Part shown: positions 47,006-55,056 of the stretch, piece after piece | How positions within the stretch are numbered: the stretch's first letter is position 1 | Layout of the letters: each line of letters begins with the position of its first letter | NCBI GenBank assembly: GCA_948471205.1 | Contig: CAOKRT010000008.1 | Span: forward strand, 1 to 64,000 | Reading direction: 5' to 3' | DNA length: 64,000 nucleotides | Source: an uncultured Oscillospiraceae bacterium | Lineage (GTDB): Bacteria; Bacillota; Clostridia; Oscillospirales; Acutalibacteraceae | The notes under the pieces: generated by a model | What the model saw: only the letters and a program-made list of their open reading frames with translations | The model's database searches: none | What the model was told of the DNA's origin: nothing | Program-made: the position numbers and the translations under genes

Positions 47006-47141
47006 ATTAATTCCCTTTTCATAACTTAATTTTATTAAATAAACCGCCATTTTGAAAAATCCGAACAAAAACAGGAATTCAAACAAACGGTAAATTATAC
47101 TTTCAAAACAGTTAAAATAACCTGTTATATTATATAAAAGC

Positions 47142-47170
47142 ATTATATCACAGCAAATACAAAATTTCAA
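47142..47170 (-). promoter_or_regulatory. Promoter of the membrane protein-acyltransferase operon
   Basis: On the minus strand TTGAAA, a 17-bp spacer ending in TGTGA and TATAAT. It implies a 5' leader of about 130 nt before ATG 47005. Confidence 0.8.
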
Positions 47171-47177
47171 TATTACA

Positions 47178-47206
47178 TTGAATTCCCAAACTATTGCTGT
47201 TATAAT
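47178..47206 (+). promoter_or_regulatory. Promoter of the ROK kinase gene
   Basis: TTGAAT, a 17-bp spacer and TATAAT lie 40 bp before the ATG. Its -35 is only 7 bp from that of the divergent promoter. Confidence 0.8.
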
Positions 47207-47245
47207 TGTATTTAGATTAATTAATTTAACAGCAGGAGTGAATAT

Positions 47246-48127
47246 ATGAGAATTTTAGCATTTGATATTGGCGGCACAAATATTAAATACGGTCTTTGCG
47301 ATGAAACTTTTCATCTTTCGGAGATGCATTCCATACCGACGGACGCAAAAAAAGGCGGACAATATATAATCAATAAAGTTATTGAAATTATTGAACAATT
47401 TGAAAATATAGACAGAGTTGCAATCAGCACAGCCGGTCAGGTTGATTCGGAAAACGGTATTGTGGTTTATTCAACAGACAACATTCCCTATTATACCGGC
47501 ATGATGGTAAAAAAAATCATTGAAAACAAAACGGGAATACCAACCTATGTTGAAAATGATGTAAATGCCGCGGCAACAGGAGAAGCTATGTTCGGCTCTG
47601 CACGCGGTGTAAAGGATTTTATCTGCCTTACTTTCGGAACAGGTATCGGCGGTGCAATTTTTCTGAACGGAAAGCTGTATAAAGGGGTAGATTCATCTGC
47701 CGGTGAATTCGGTCATATTATTACACATGCAGGCGGAAGACCGTGTACCTGCGGCGGAGAAGGCTGCTTTGAGCAATATGCTTCAGCATCTGCACTTGTA
47801 CGCGCTGTGGAAAAGGTTACCGGCAAAGAATTGAACGGATTTGAAATTTTCCGGGAAGAAAACTTCAGCAATCCTGAAATACGCCATGTAATTGACAGTT
47901 GGATAGACGAAATTATAATCGGACTGAAAAGCATCATTTACACATTTAACCCTTCCCTCGTTGTTCTGGGCGGCGGAATTATGAATGAAGATTATATCAT
48001 TGAACTAATTGACAGAAAAATATATAAACAGCTTATGAGCAGTTATAAAAAAGTAAACATTGTTAAAGCAGAACTCGGAAATAATGCCGGAATGCTCGGC
48101 GTTTCCTATGAAGTTTCAAAACTTTGA
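47246..48127 (+). CDS. ROK-family sugar kinase
   Basis: This 293-residue kinase lacks a DNA-binding domain, so it is an enzyme rather than a ROK repressor. The ATP site is 'DIGGTNIKYG' near 7-16. 'YVENDVNAAATGE' carries the catalytic Asp, followed by 'GTGIGGAI'. The zinc site is 'CTCGGEGCFE' (CxCGxxGCxE) with the His in 'GEFGHII'. It probably phosphorylates glucose or a related hexose such as N-acetylmannosamine; sequence alone does not decide. It is monocistronic, with a clean promoter and terminator. Confidence 0.88.
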   Translation: MRILAFDIGGTNIKYGLCDETFHLSEMHSIPTDAKKGGQYIINKVIEIIEQFENIDRVAISTAGQVDSENGIVVYSTDNIPYYTGMMVKKIIENKTGIPTYVENDVNAAATGEAMFGSARGVKDFICLTFGTGIGGAIFLNGKLYKGVDSSAGEFGHIITHAGGRPCTCGGEGCFEQYASASALVRAVEKVTGKELNGFEIFREENFSNPEIRHVIDSWIDEIIIGLKSIIYTFNPSLVVLGGGIMNEDYIIELIDRKIYKQLMSSYKKVNIVKAELGNNAGMLGVSYEVSKL

Positions 48128-48135
48128 TCAATATA

Positions 48136-48159
48136 AAAAGCAGGGATAACCCTGCTTTT
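48136..48159 (+). terminator. Terminator after the ROK kinase gene
   Basis: AAAAGCAGGG and CCCTGCTTTT pair over 10 bp with a 4-nt loop, followed by TATTCTTT. Confidence 0.85.
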
Positions 48160-48190
48160 TATTCTTTACTGAAGAAATAAAAAGTAAAAC

Positions 48191-48210
48191 AGCAAGTCTT
48201 ACGACTTGCT
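48191..48210 (-). terminator. Terminator after tRNA-Leu(CAG)
   Basis: AGCAAGTC and GACTTGCT pair over 8 bp (extendable by four A-T pairs), followed on the minus strand by GTTTTACTTTTT. Confidence 0.75.
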
Positions 48211-48216
48211 GTTTTG

Positions 48217-48303
48217 TGGTGCGGAAGAAGGGACTTGAACCCTCATGAATTTGCATTCACTAGAACCTGAATCTAGCGCGTCTGCCGATTCCGCCACTTC
48301 CGC
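48217..48303 (-). tRNA. tRNA-Leu(CAG)
   Basis: This is an 87-nt class II tRNA with encoded CCA. The acceptor stem is GCGGAAG/CTTCCGC, the anticodon stem-loop CTAGA-TTCAGGT-TCTAG has anticodon CAG, and a long variable arm (TGAATGCAAATTCA) follows. It lies between two plus-strand genes. Confidence 0.95.
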
Positions 48304-48418
48304 ATATTTAAGTTTACCTTTTAATTTTACACAAAAAAGACATACAAAACAGTTTGCCGATTTTGCATACATAAAACGGCTGATGAACAATCAGCATAGG
48401 TATGTTACCACATTGCGC

Positions 48419-48447
48419 TTGAAATGTCAATCAGATTATAATATAAT
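48419..48447 (+). promoter_or_regulatory. Promoter of the 48464 membrane protein gene
   Basis: TTGAAA, a 17-bp spacer and TATAAT lie 16 bp before the chosen ATG. Confidence 0.7.
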
Positions 48448-48463
48448 ATTTTCGGTGAAAAGA

Positions 48464-49030
48464 ATGAAGAAAACAATTTTAACAGTTGTTTCGGCATCAG
48501 CAGTGCTGTTTACGCTTTGGTATATGCAATTCGGCAGCCTTACGGAAAACAGTGGCGCACTGTCAAAAACAGGACTGTCGCATCCGCTATATTTTGCAAT
48601 TTGGGGAACACTTGTCTTTTTCGGAATTTACGGTAATCTGCTGTATTCTTACAAAAAAACGAATATAAATTATAAATTCAAATATTTACTATGTGCGGTT
48701 TCGGCAATAGGCATGATATTAACCGTATGCTGTGATTTTGATTATGCAAAACCGGCGGAATATCTGCTTCATTGCTGCGGCGCTCTTATTTTTTCTGCTG
48801 CAACGGGTACATGTGTGTTCTTATTATTTTTGCTTAACTATAAAAAAAGCAGAATGTTTGCAGTATTTACATATATAATCGGATTGATTCTTGTGGCTGA
48901 TTTCATTCTGCTTTTAATATTTAAAGAAAATGCTTTAATTGAAGCTGTGCCTGTTCTGTTTGCACTGATAATACTGCCTGTGCTGAATGTTACAAATTTA
49001 TTTAAGGAAAAAGAATATGCTTCACGATGA
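48464..49030 (+). CDS. Six-helix integral membrane protein, unknown function
   Basis: This 188-residue protein is mostly membrane-embedded, with hydrophobic segments near 3-23, 42-64, 72-94, 101-128, 136-158 and 162-182. No known motif is evident; a DUF998-like assignment is possible but weak. An in-frame ORF start at 48245 would begin inside tRNA-Leu(CAG) and before the promoter, so the ATG at 48464 is preferred. Its last 14 bp overlap the next gene, so they are translationally coupled. Confidence 0.7.
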   Translation: MKKTILTVVSASAVLFTLWYMQFGSLTENSGALSKTGLSHPLYFAIWGTLVFFGIYGNLLYSYKKTNINYKFKYLLCAVSAIGMILTVCCDFDYAKPAEYLLHCCGALIFSAATGTCVFLLFLLNYKKSRMFAVFTYIIGLILVADFILLLIFKENALIEAVPVLFALIILPVLNVTNLFKEKEYASR

Positions 49031-50327
49031 ATTAAAAAAACTTAACAGATATCCGTTTCATATGCCGGGGCACAAAAGAAACGGTAATTTTCATATACCG
49101 GGCAGTGATATAGATATAACCGAAATCAACGGATTTGACAATCTTCACTCCCCTGCCGGTCTCATTAAGGATATCGAAACGAAACTGGCAGTATTATATA
49201 ATGCAAAACAATCTTTTATGCTTATTAACGGTTCCACCGTGGGCATTCTTGCCGCAGTATTTGCCTTAACAAACAGAGGCGATAAAATCATTGCCGCAAG
49301 AAACTGCCATAAAAGCGTATTGAATGCCTGTTTTATCAGAGAACTGGATATTGTTTATATTGAACCGGAGTATGACAATGAAAACGGGTTTTACACTGCT
49401 GTTACACAAAGTGAAGTAGACAAAGTGATTAAAAACAACCCTGACGCAGCGGCAGTTATTATTACTTCGCCAACATACGAAGGATATGCCAGCAATATAA
49501 AAACAAATATTCCGCTGATTATTGACGCTGCACACGGCGCCCATTTCGGCTTTGGAACATTTCCGGAATATCCGTCGGCAGATATAGTTATATCCGGTCT
49601 TCATAAAACATTGCCCAGTCTTACACAAACGGCTGTGCTTAATGTATATAACAGGATTTTTGAAAATAAAATAAAAATGTATCTTGATATTTTTCAGACC
49701 TCATCTCCAAGCTATGTTCTGATGAATTCTGTTTCGATATGCGTAAAGTTTCTTGAAAATGCAGATACGGTTTTTAAAGAATATGAAAAAAATCTGTCTG
49801 ATTTTTACCGAACGGATTTAAAACATCTTCGTTTTATTAAAACAGATGACAAAGGAAAAATTGTTGTTTCAACAGCAAAATGCAATATTAACGGCACACA
49901 GCTTGCCGATATTTTACGATACGATTACAGCATTGAATGTGAAATGGCAAGCATAAATTATATTATTCTTATGACATCCCCTGCAGATACAAAAGAAGCC
50001 TTTACACTTTTATCAGATGCTTTATCTGAAACAGACAAACGGCTTTATGAAGAAACAAAACAGATAATTGCTAAGCCGAATCTTCCCGAATCGCTGTTTA
50101 AAATAAGCGATATTACAAAAACCGAGTGCACCGAACTGGAAAATTCGGCAGGTAAAATTTGCGGCGAATACATTTATGCCTACCCGCCGGACATTCCGAT
50201 TATTGTGCCCGGCGAATGCATCAGCAAAAAAATGATACTGTATATTAAAAAAATGATTGAAAATCAAATAAATATTATAAGTGATTCCAATTTGCTTCCA
50301 TCCTATATATTGACAAAAGCTGATTAA
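49017..50327 (+). CDS. Orn/Lys/Arg decarboxylase-family PLP protein
   Basis: This 436-residue fold-I PLP enzyme has the family opening 'YPFHMPGHKRN', with 'INGSTVGILAAVFAL' and the PLP lysine in 'SGLHKTLPSLTQ'. 'IIDAAHGAHFGF' supplies the Asp that contacts the pyridine nitrogen. It has the short form typical of Clostridia, lacking the wing domain of E. coli SpeC/CadA. AAGGA lies 8 bp before ATG 49017; an ORF start at 48987 has none. Arginine or lysine decarboxylation feeding polyamine synthesis is likely but the substrate is not determined. Confidence 0.85.
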   Translation: MLHDELKKLNRYPFHMPGHKRNGNFHIPGSDIDITEINGFDNLHSPAGLIKDIETKLAVLYNAKQSFMLINGSTVGILAAVFALTNRGDKIIAARNCHKSVLNACFIRELDIVYIEPEYDNENGFYTAVTQSEVDKVIKNNPDAAAVIITSPTYEGYASNIKTNIPLIIDAAHGAHFGFGTFPEYPSADIVISGLHKTLPSLTQTAVLNVYNRIFENKIKMYLDIFQTSSPSYVLMNSVSICVKFLENADTVFKEYEKNLSDFYRTDLKHLRFIKTDDKGKIVVSTAKCNINGTQLADILRYDYSIECEMASINYIILMTSPADTKEAFTLLSDALSETDKRLYEETKQIIAKPNLPESLFKISDITKTECTELENSAGKICGEYIYAYPPDIPIIVPGECISKKMILYIKKMIENQINIISDSNLLPSYILTKAD

Positions 50328-50338
50328 TATTATAAAAT
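50310..50338 (+). promoter_or_regulatory. Possible SCIFF promoter
   Basis: TTGACA (50310-50315), a 17-bp spacer and TAAAAT (50333-50338), overlapping the end of the decarboxylase gene. TATAAA two bases upstream is an alternative -10. Confidence 0.6.
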
Positions 50339-50376
50339 ATCAGCAATAAAAATTTTAGAAAGAGGTGTTTTGTTTA

Positions 50377-50523
50377 ATGAAAAGAATTAACACTTTAAGT
50401 TCTCGCAATCTTTGCGAATCAGCAAAAAAAGGCGGCTGCGGCGAGTGCCAGACTTCTTGCCAGTCTGCAAGTAAAACTTCTTGCGCTGTTGCAAATCAGA
50501 AATGCGAGCAGCTTAAAAAGTAA
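50377..50523 (+). CDS. SCIFF ranthipeptide precursor, variant at the known crosslink residues
   Basis: This is a 48-residue peptide, too short for usual gene callers. It is the SCIFF (six cysteines in forty-five residues) precursor: 'GGCGECQTSCQS' at 19-30 and 'VANQKCEQ' at 38-45. AGAGGTG lies 11 bp before the ATG. The six Cys are C13, C21, C24, C28, C36 and C43. The usual SCIFF Cys in the 'SACKTSCT' block is Ser32 here, and the Thr after the next Cys is Ala37. In CteA of Clostridium thermocellum the maturase links Cys32 to Thr37 (recalled), so both partners are missing. An extra Cys sits at 13. Its maturase is encoded 56 bp downstream. Confidence 0.92.
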   Translation: MKRINTLSSRNLCESAKKGGCGECQTSCQSASKTSCAVANQKCEQLKK

Positions 50524-50540
50524 TTTTGCTTAACGATTGC

Positions 50541-50564
50541 GGCGGTAGCTTTACCGCCGTTTTT
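50541..50564 (+). terminator. Intercistronic hairpin between SCIFF and its maturase
   Basis: GGCGGTA and TACCGCC (7 bp, loop GCTT) are followed by GTTTTT. It looks like a leaky terminator that would keep peptide transcripts in excess of maturase transcripts. Confidence 0.7.
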
Positions 50565-50579
50565 CTATGGAGATTAAAT

Positions 50580-51971
50580 ATGATTCACGCATATAAAATG
50601 AACGGTTACAATATTATTCTGGACCAAAACAGCGGCTGTGTTCATTCGGTAGACGAAGTTGCTTATGACATAATCACCCGCTTTCAGGAAAACAGCAAAG
50701 AAGAAATAAAACAATTTATTCTTGAAAAATACAAAAACCGGGATGATGTTACACCAAATGAAATTGAACTGTGCTTTGATGATATTGAAGCGCTTATAAA
50801 AGACGGACGCCTTTTTGCCGAAGATACCTTTGAAGCCACAGCCAAAGAATTCAAAAAAAGACAGGGTGTTGTAAAAGCAATCTGCCTGCACGTTGCACAT
50901 GACTGCAATCTTGCCTGCAAATATTGTTTTGCCGGAAAAGGCGAATATGACGGTCCAAAAGGACTTATGAGCTTTGAAACAGGAAAAAGAGCGCTTGATT
51001 TTCTTATTGAACAAAGCGGAACAAGAAAAAATCTTGAAGTTGATTTTTTCGGCGGCGAACCTCTTTTAAACTGGGATGTTTGCAAAAAGCTTGTTGCATA
51101 CGGAAGAAGCAAAGAAAAGGAATTCAACAAAAATTTCCGCTTTACGCTTACAACAAACGGATTGCTTGTTAATGATGAAGTTATTGATTTTTGCAGCAAG
51201 GAAATGAGCAATGTTGTTCTTTCGCTTGACGGCAGACCTGAAACGCATGACAGATTAAGAACCTTCTGCAGCGGCAAAGGTTCTTACGATTTAATTATAA
51301 ACAAGTTTAAAAAATTTGCAGATTCAAGAAATCAGGCTGATTACTATATGAGAGGAACATATACCCATTATAACACCGACTTTTCGGCCGATATTTTACA
51401 TATGGCAGATTTGGGTTTCAAAGAATTATCCATTGAACCTGTTGTTTCTGATCCTGCAGAACCGTATGCTTTAAAAGAAAGCGATTTGCCGGTATTAAAG
51501 AAGCAGTATGAAATGCTTGCTGATGAAATGCTGAAGCGTTACAGAAAAGGAAACGGATTTACATTTTATCATTATATGATTGACCTTGATGCCGGACCGT
51601 GCATTGTTAAAAGAGTTTCAGGCTGCGGTGTCGGAACGGAATACCTTGCCGTTACCCCGTCCGGCGATTTATATCCATGTCATCAGTTTGTAGGAGATGA
51701 TCATTTCAGACTTGGCGATATATGGAACGGAATACAGAATAAAGAAATTCTGAATCAGTTTAACGAATGCAATGTGTATTCACATAAAGAATGCCGGGAT
51801 TGCTTTGCAAAACTTTATTGCAGCGGCGGTTGTGCTGCAAATGCCTATCATACAACCGGAAGTGTTAACGGCGTGTATGAATTCGGCTGTGAACTTCACA
51901 GAAAGCGAATTGAATGTGCAATTATGCTGAAAGTTGCAGAAGCTGAAGAAAATCTTAAAGTATGTTACTGA
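50580..51971 (+). CDS. SCIFF radical SAM/SPASM maturase
   Basis: This 463-residue enzyme installs thioether crosslinks in SCIFF. An N-terminal RiPP-recognition-like region ('MNGYNIILDQNSGCVHSVDE') precedes the radical SAM cluster C109, C113, C116 in 'HDCNLACKYCF'. The SPASM part starts at 'GCGVGTEYLAVTPSGDLYPC' and ends with 'ECRDCFAKLYCSGGCAAN' and 'EFGCELH', so all auxiliary cluster Cys seem present. GGAG lies just before ATG 50580; an ORF start at 50526 lies within the intergenic hairpin region. The enzyme looks intact although its substrate has lost the known acceptor pair. Confidence 0.93.
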   Translation: MIHAYKMNGYNIILDQNSGCVHSVDEVAYDIITRFQENSKEEIKQFILEKYKNRDDVTPNEIELCFDDIEALIKDGRLFAEDTFEATAKEFKKRQGVVKAICLHVAHDCNLACKYCFAGKGEYDGPKGLMSFETGKRALDFLIEQSGTRKNLEVDFFGGEPLLNWDVCKKLVAYGRSKEKEFNKNFRFTLTTNGLLVNDEVIDFCSKEMSNVVLSLDGRPETHDRLRTFCSGKGSYDLIINKFKKFADSRNQADYYMRGTYTHYNTDFSADILHMADLGFKELSIEPVVSDPAEPYALKESDLPVLKKQYEMLADEMLKRYRKGNGFTFYHYMIDLDAGPCIVKRVSGCGVGTEYLAVTPSGDLYPCHQFVGDDHFRLGDIWNGIQNKEILNQFNECNVYSHKECRDCFAKLYCSGGCAANAYHTTGSVNGVYEFGCELHRKRIECAIMLKVAEAEENLKVCY

Positions 51972-51989
51972 CAATTTACACGCAAATTA

Positions 51990-52018
51990 TTGAAATAAAC
52001 ATCAATATAATGTAAAAT
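51990..52018 (+). promoter_or_regulatory. CoA-transferase promoter
   Basis: TTGAAA, a 17-bp spacer and TAAAAT lie 30 bp before the ATG. Confidence 0.7.
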
Positions 52019-52048
52019 ACTAAAATAAATATTATTAAGGAGAAAATT

Positions 52049-53347
52049 ATGGACTGGAAAGAACTTTATAAACAAAAATGTGTAACTGCTGAAGAAGCAA
52101 TCAGCCATATTCATGACGGAGACAGAGTTGTTACCGCTTTCGGCTGCTGCGAACCGGTTGGAATTGAAAGGGTTATGCTTGAAAATTATAAACAGTTTCA
52201 TGATGTTCAGGTAAGCAACATGCTGCTTATCGGCGACACTTTCTGGGTGCATGACGAAGTAAAGGGTCATTTCAAATACAATTCATTCTTTGCTTCCGCT
52301 TCAAGCAGAGCAGCACTTGCAAACGGTGACGCTGATTTTACTACATCCCATTTTTATGAAATTCCTGCTGTTCTTCATGATGTTATTAAACCAAGAGTAA
52401 CCATTATGTCTGTTTGCCCTCCTGATGAAAACGGATATGTTTCGCTTGGCACAAGCGTTGACTATATTGAAAGCACGCTTCATTACTGTGATGTTAAAAT
52501 TGCACAGGTTAATAAATATGTTCCGCGTGCACAGGGCCGCGCTGTTAAACACATTTCCGAATTTGATTATTTTGTTGAAATTGATGAACCGCTTCTTGAA
52601 GTTCCTGCCGCTCCCCTTTCAGATGTGGAAAGAGCAATCGGAAAAAACTGTGCTTCACTTATCAATGACGGCGACTGCCTTCAGCTTGGTATAGGCGGTA
52701 TTCCGAATGCTATATGCGAAGAACTTAAAAATAAGAAAGACCTTGGACTGCATTCGGAAATGGTAAGCGACGGCGTTGTGGACCTTATCAAAAGCGGCGT
52801 AATTAACAATTCCAAAAAACAGACACATAACGGCGTAACCGTGCTTGCTTTCGCATTCGGAACAAAAAAGCTGTTTGATTTCATGGATAACAACCCTGCA
52901 ATTGAAATGCACCCTGTTGAATATGTAAATCATCCTGTTGAAATTTCAAAAAATGATAATATGGTTTCCATTAACTCCTGTATTCAGGTAGATTTAATGG
53001 GTCAGGTTGTTTCAGACACAATCGGTTTAAGACAATTCTCCGGTGTCGGCGGACAGGTAGACTTTGTAAGAGGCGCAACACTCAGCAAGGGCGGTCGTTC
53101 CATTATGGCAATGCCTTCAACAACCAAAAATGATACAATTTCAAAAATTGTTCCTACAATTACGGAAAATTCCGCGGTAACAACACCAAGAAACGATGTT
53201 AACTATATTGTAACGGAATACGGTGTTGCTCAGCTTAAAGGACAAACGCTGAAAAACAGAGCAAGAGCGCTTATAAACATTGCGCATCCCAATTTCAGAG
53301 AAGAACTCAAAGCTGAATTCAAAAGAAGATTTAATGAAGATTTCTGA
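52049..53347 (+). CDS. Acetyl-CoA hydrolase/transferase family (butyryl- or 4-hydroxybutyrate CoA-transferase type)
   Basis: This 432-residue cytoplasmic CoA-transferase has the glutamate loop 'LHSEMVSDGVVDL' (catalytic Glu) and the C-terminal 'RQFSGVGGQVDFVRGA'. 'GIGGIPNAI' forms the oxyanion region. In anaerobic Clostridia such enzymes move CoA between acetate and butyryl-CoA or 4-hydroxybutyryl-CoA in fermentation. The subfamily cannot be set by eye. It has its own promoter and a strong terminator, so it is probably monocistronic. Confidence 0.85.
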   Translation: MDWKELYKQKCVTAEEAISHIHDGDRVVTAFGCCEPVGIERVMLENYKQFHDVQVSNMLLIGDTFWVHDEVKGHFKYNSFFASASSRAALANGDADFTTSHFYEIPAVLHDVIKPRVTIMSVCPPDENGYVSLGTSVDYIESTLHYCDVKIAQVNKYVPRAQGRAVKHISEFDYFVEIDEPLLEVPAAPLSDVERAIGKNCASLINDGDCLQLGIGGIPNAICEELKNKKDLGLHSEMVSDGVVDLIKSGVINNSKKQTHNGVTVLAFAFGTKKLFDFMDNNPAIEMHPVEYVNHPVEISKNDNMVSINSCIQVDLMGQVVSDTIGLRQFSGVGGQVDFVRGATLSKGGRSIMAMPSTTKNDTISKIVPTITENSAVTTPRNDVNYIVTEYGVAQLKGQTLKNRARALINIAHPNFREELKAEFKRRFNEDF

Positions 53348-53386
53348 TTTATTTAACAAATTCTTTATATGCGGCTGATATAATCA

Positions 53387-53431
53387 AAAGCCGGATAAGG
53401 ACTGTCAACAGCTTTTTCCTTATCCGGCTTT
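53387..53431 (+). terminator. Terminator after the CoA-transferase gene
   Basis: A perfect 15-bp stem, AAAGCCGGATAAGGA with its complement, 15-nt loop, followed by TTTCATT. Confidence 0.85.
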
Positions 53432-53463
53432 CATTATTTATATTATATCAATAAAGGAGAAAA

Positions 53464-54387
53464 ATGAGTATTTATAAGAAAGAACGCTTCGGTATAGCGC
53501 GAAAAATTGTTTCAAATATGACATCGGAAAGCTGGGAACAAATTCCCCATTCTTCGCTTTCGTATGAAGCAGATGTAACCGATTTGCTTGAAGAATGCAA
53601 AAAGCTGAATGAATGGTGCGAAGACAAATCAAAAAAAATTACAGTTAACACACTTATCATTAAAATTATATGTGAAGGACTGAAAGCGGCTCCGAAAATG
53701 AACTGCACTCTGAAATTCAGAAGAAGACTTGTACAGGGAACGCTGAAATATCACGACAATATTGATATAACCATGCCTATGATACTGCATTCAGGAGAAA
53801 TGATGACTGTAAATATGCACGATATGGGAAACAAAACTTTAACTGAAATGACAGATGCAATCAATGACACTGTGCGGCGTGCGAATAATTCAGATATGAA
53901 CGAGGTTATGTATGAAGTTTCTCTTGACAATACGCTTAACGGATTAAAAAGAGGAAAACTTATACAGACAATTGCCCGCCTGTACGGCGCCAAAATGCCG
54001 GGTAAACATAAAGTGACTACCCTATCCGGCAGCAGAAAAAGGAAATATTATTCCATACCGGAGGAAGACCGGCTTACCAAGCATGATATCGAACCCGGAA
54101 CCACCACAATAACCAATTTGGGTTCCGTTTACAAGGAACAAAAAGGAAGCTGTTTTCTGCTTGAAATCATTCCGCCGCAGACAACAGCCTTTGCAATAAA
54201 CGCAATACAAAGAAAACCAATTGCTTTTACAGATGAATTCGGAGAAGAAAGAATAGAAATACGCTCGGTTCTTCCTATTACCATTGCTATAGATCATCGT
54301 TCACTTGATTATGGCGATATTGTTCCCTGCCTGAGAAAATTTGATGAAATATTTGATAATCCGTCTGTGATTCAAAATTGGAAATAA
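53464..54387 (+). CDS. Stand-alone 2-oxoacid dehydrogenase E2-like acyltransferase
   Basis: This 307-residue protein has the chloramphenicol-acetyltransferase-like fold of E2 catalytic domains: 'INTLIIKII'-type helices near 60 and the active-site segment 'ITIAIDHRSLDYGDI' (HxxxD) near 280. It has no lipoyl or subunit-binding domain, and no E1 or E3 gene is nearby. Such free-standing members occur in Clostridia with undefined substrates. AGGAG lies 6 bp before the ATG. It ends at a strong terminator. Confidence 0.75.
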   Translation: MSIYKKERFGIARKIVSNMTSESWEQIPHSSLSYEADVTDLLEECKKLNEWCEDKSKKITVNTLIIKIICEGLKAAPKMNCTLKFRRRLVQGTLKYHDNIDITMPMILHSGEMMTVNMHDMGNKTLTEMTDAINDTVRRANNSDMNEVMYEVSLDNTLNGLKRGKLIQTIARLYGAKMPGKHKVTTLSGSRKRKYYSIPEEDRLTKHDIEPGTTTITNLGSVYKEQKGSCFLLEIIPPQTTAFAINAIQRKPIAFTDEFGEERIEIRSVLPITIAIDHRSLDYGDIVPCLRKFDEIFDNPSVIQNWK

Positions 54388-54394
54388 AAAACAA

Positions 54395-54420
54395 AAAAGC
54401 AAGTCTTTCGACTTGCTTTT
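54395..54420 (+). terminator. Terminator after the acyltransferase gene
   Basis: AAAAGCAAGTC and GACTTGCTTTT pair over 11 bp with a 4-nt loop, followed by TTTGA. Confidence 0.85.
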
Positions 54421-54431
54421 TTTGATAATAT

Positions 54432-54749
54432 TTATTTTTTTATTTTCAATTTTATCTTATTCCACAACAGTACAAGAAAATATTTATAAGTATAATTTAA
54501 TTCACTGAATTGTTCATTTTCTTTAGACAGTTTAATATATTTTTCTTTTGCAATATCAAGTTCCTGTAATAGTTGTTCATTAATATGTTTGACATTCCTG
54601 TTTTCTTGAATTACTGAATGTGATTTTGATAGGTTCAATAAAGCAGTTTTTGCAACAAAATGCGTTAATATTTCACCACTGCCATCAGCATTTATTCCAT
54701 CTGGTTTATTATAAAATGCAAAATATGCTTTTTGTGTTGACTTACTAAA
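54432..54749 (-). pseudogene. Decayed C-terminal gene fragment with coiled coil
   Basis: The minus-strand frame is open for 105 codons after a stop at 54750-54752 and has no proper start (only a TTG at 54638). The residues look coding: 'KSTQKAYFAFYNKPDGINAD', then 'GEILTHFVAK', then a charged heptad region and a basic tail 'LLWNKIKLKIKK'. The family is not recognised; the tail of a cell-envelope enzyme is possible. It lies beside tRNA-Leu genes in an AT-rich stretch. From 54753 to 54841 I see nothing. Confidence 0.4.
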
Positions 54750-54841
54750 CTACATACAATATATTTTTAATAATGGTAATAACGAAGTCACAAACTTATG
54801 TGTATTTTTTCTATTTAATTTAGTTAGTTGTAATAAATTAT

Positions 54842-54881
54842 AAATCCGAACCTATTTCCAACAAGGAAAAGATTCGGATTT
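54842..54881 (-). terminator. Probable terminator after tRNA-Leu(UAG)
   Basis: AAATCCGAA and TTCGGATTT form an outer 9-bp stem with an inner GGAA/TTCC pairing, 9 bp past the tRNA. The tail is T/A-rich but lacks a clean T-run. Confidence 0.55.
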
Positions 54882-54889
54882 AAACAGCT

Positions 54890-54974
54890 TGGTGCACCTG
54901 ACAGGAATCGAACCTGCACATCTCTCGATACTAGATCCTAAATCTAGCGCGTCTGCCAGTTCCGCCACAGGTGC
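54890..54974 (-). tRNA. tRNA-Leu(TAG)
   Basis: This is an 85-nt class II tRNA with encoded CCA. The acceptor stem is GCACCTG/CAGGTGC, the anticodon stem-loop CTAGA-TTTAGGA-TCTAG has anticodon TAG, and a variable arm (TATCGAGAGATG) follows. It lies downstream of a broken tRNA-Leu and probably depends on the promoter at 55057-55085. Confidence 0.95.
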
Positions 54975-54991
54975 CTATATTAAATTATTTA

Positions 54992-55045
54992 CACATAGGT
55001 AGCATCAGCGAAAGCTATCGTGTCTGCCAATTCCACCATACCCGC
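54992..55045 (-). pseudogene. Truncated tRNA-Leu (5' half only)
   Basis: From 55045 leftwards the sequence reads GCGGGTATGGTGGAATTGG then CAGACACG, a perfect 5' acceptor strand and D-arm of a tRNA-Leu. It then diverges: the anticodon stem is not formed, and no variable arm, T-arm or 3' acceptor is present before tRNA-Leu(UAG) begins at 54974. Confidence 0.7.
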
Positions 55046-55056
55046 ATTTGCTCATT

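Noticed and set aside
47006-47170. Longer start for the 46385 gene
   Set aside because: The ATG lies in the promoter -35; ATG 47005 has a ribosome-binding site.
48245-48463. Longer start for the membrane protein at 48464
   Set aside because: It would begin within tRNA-Leu(CAG) and upstream of a good promoter.
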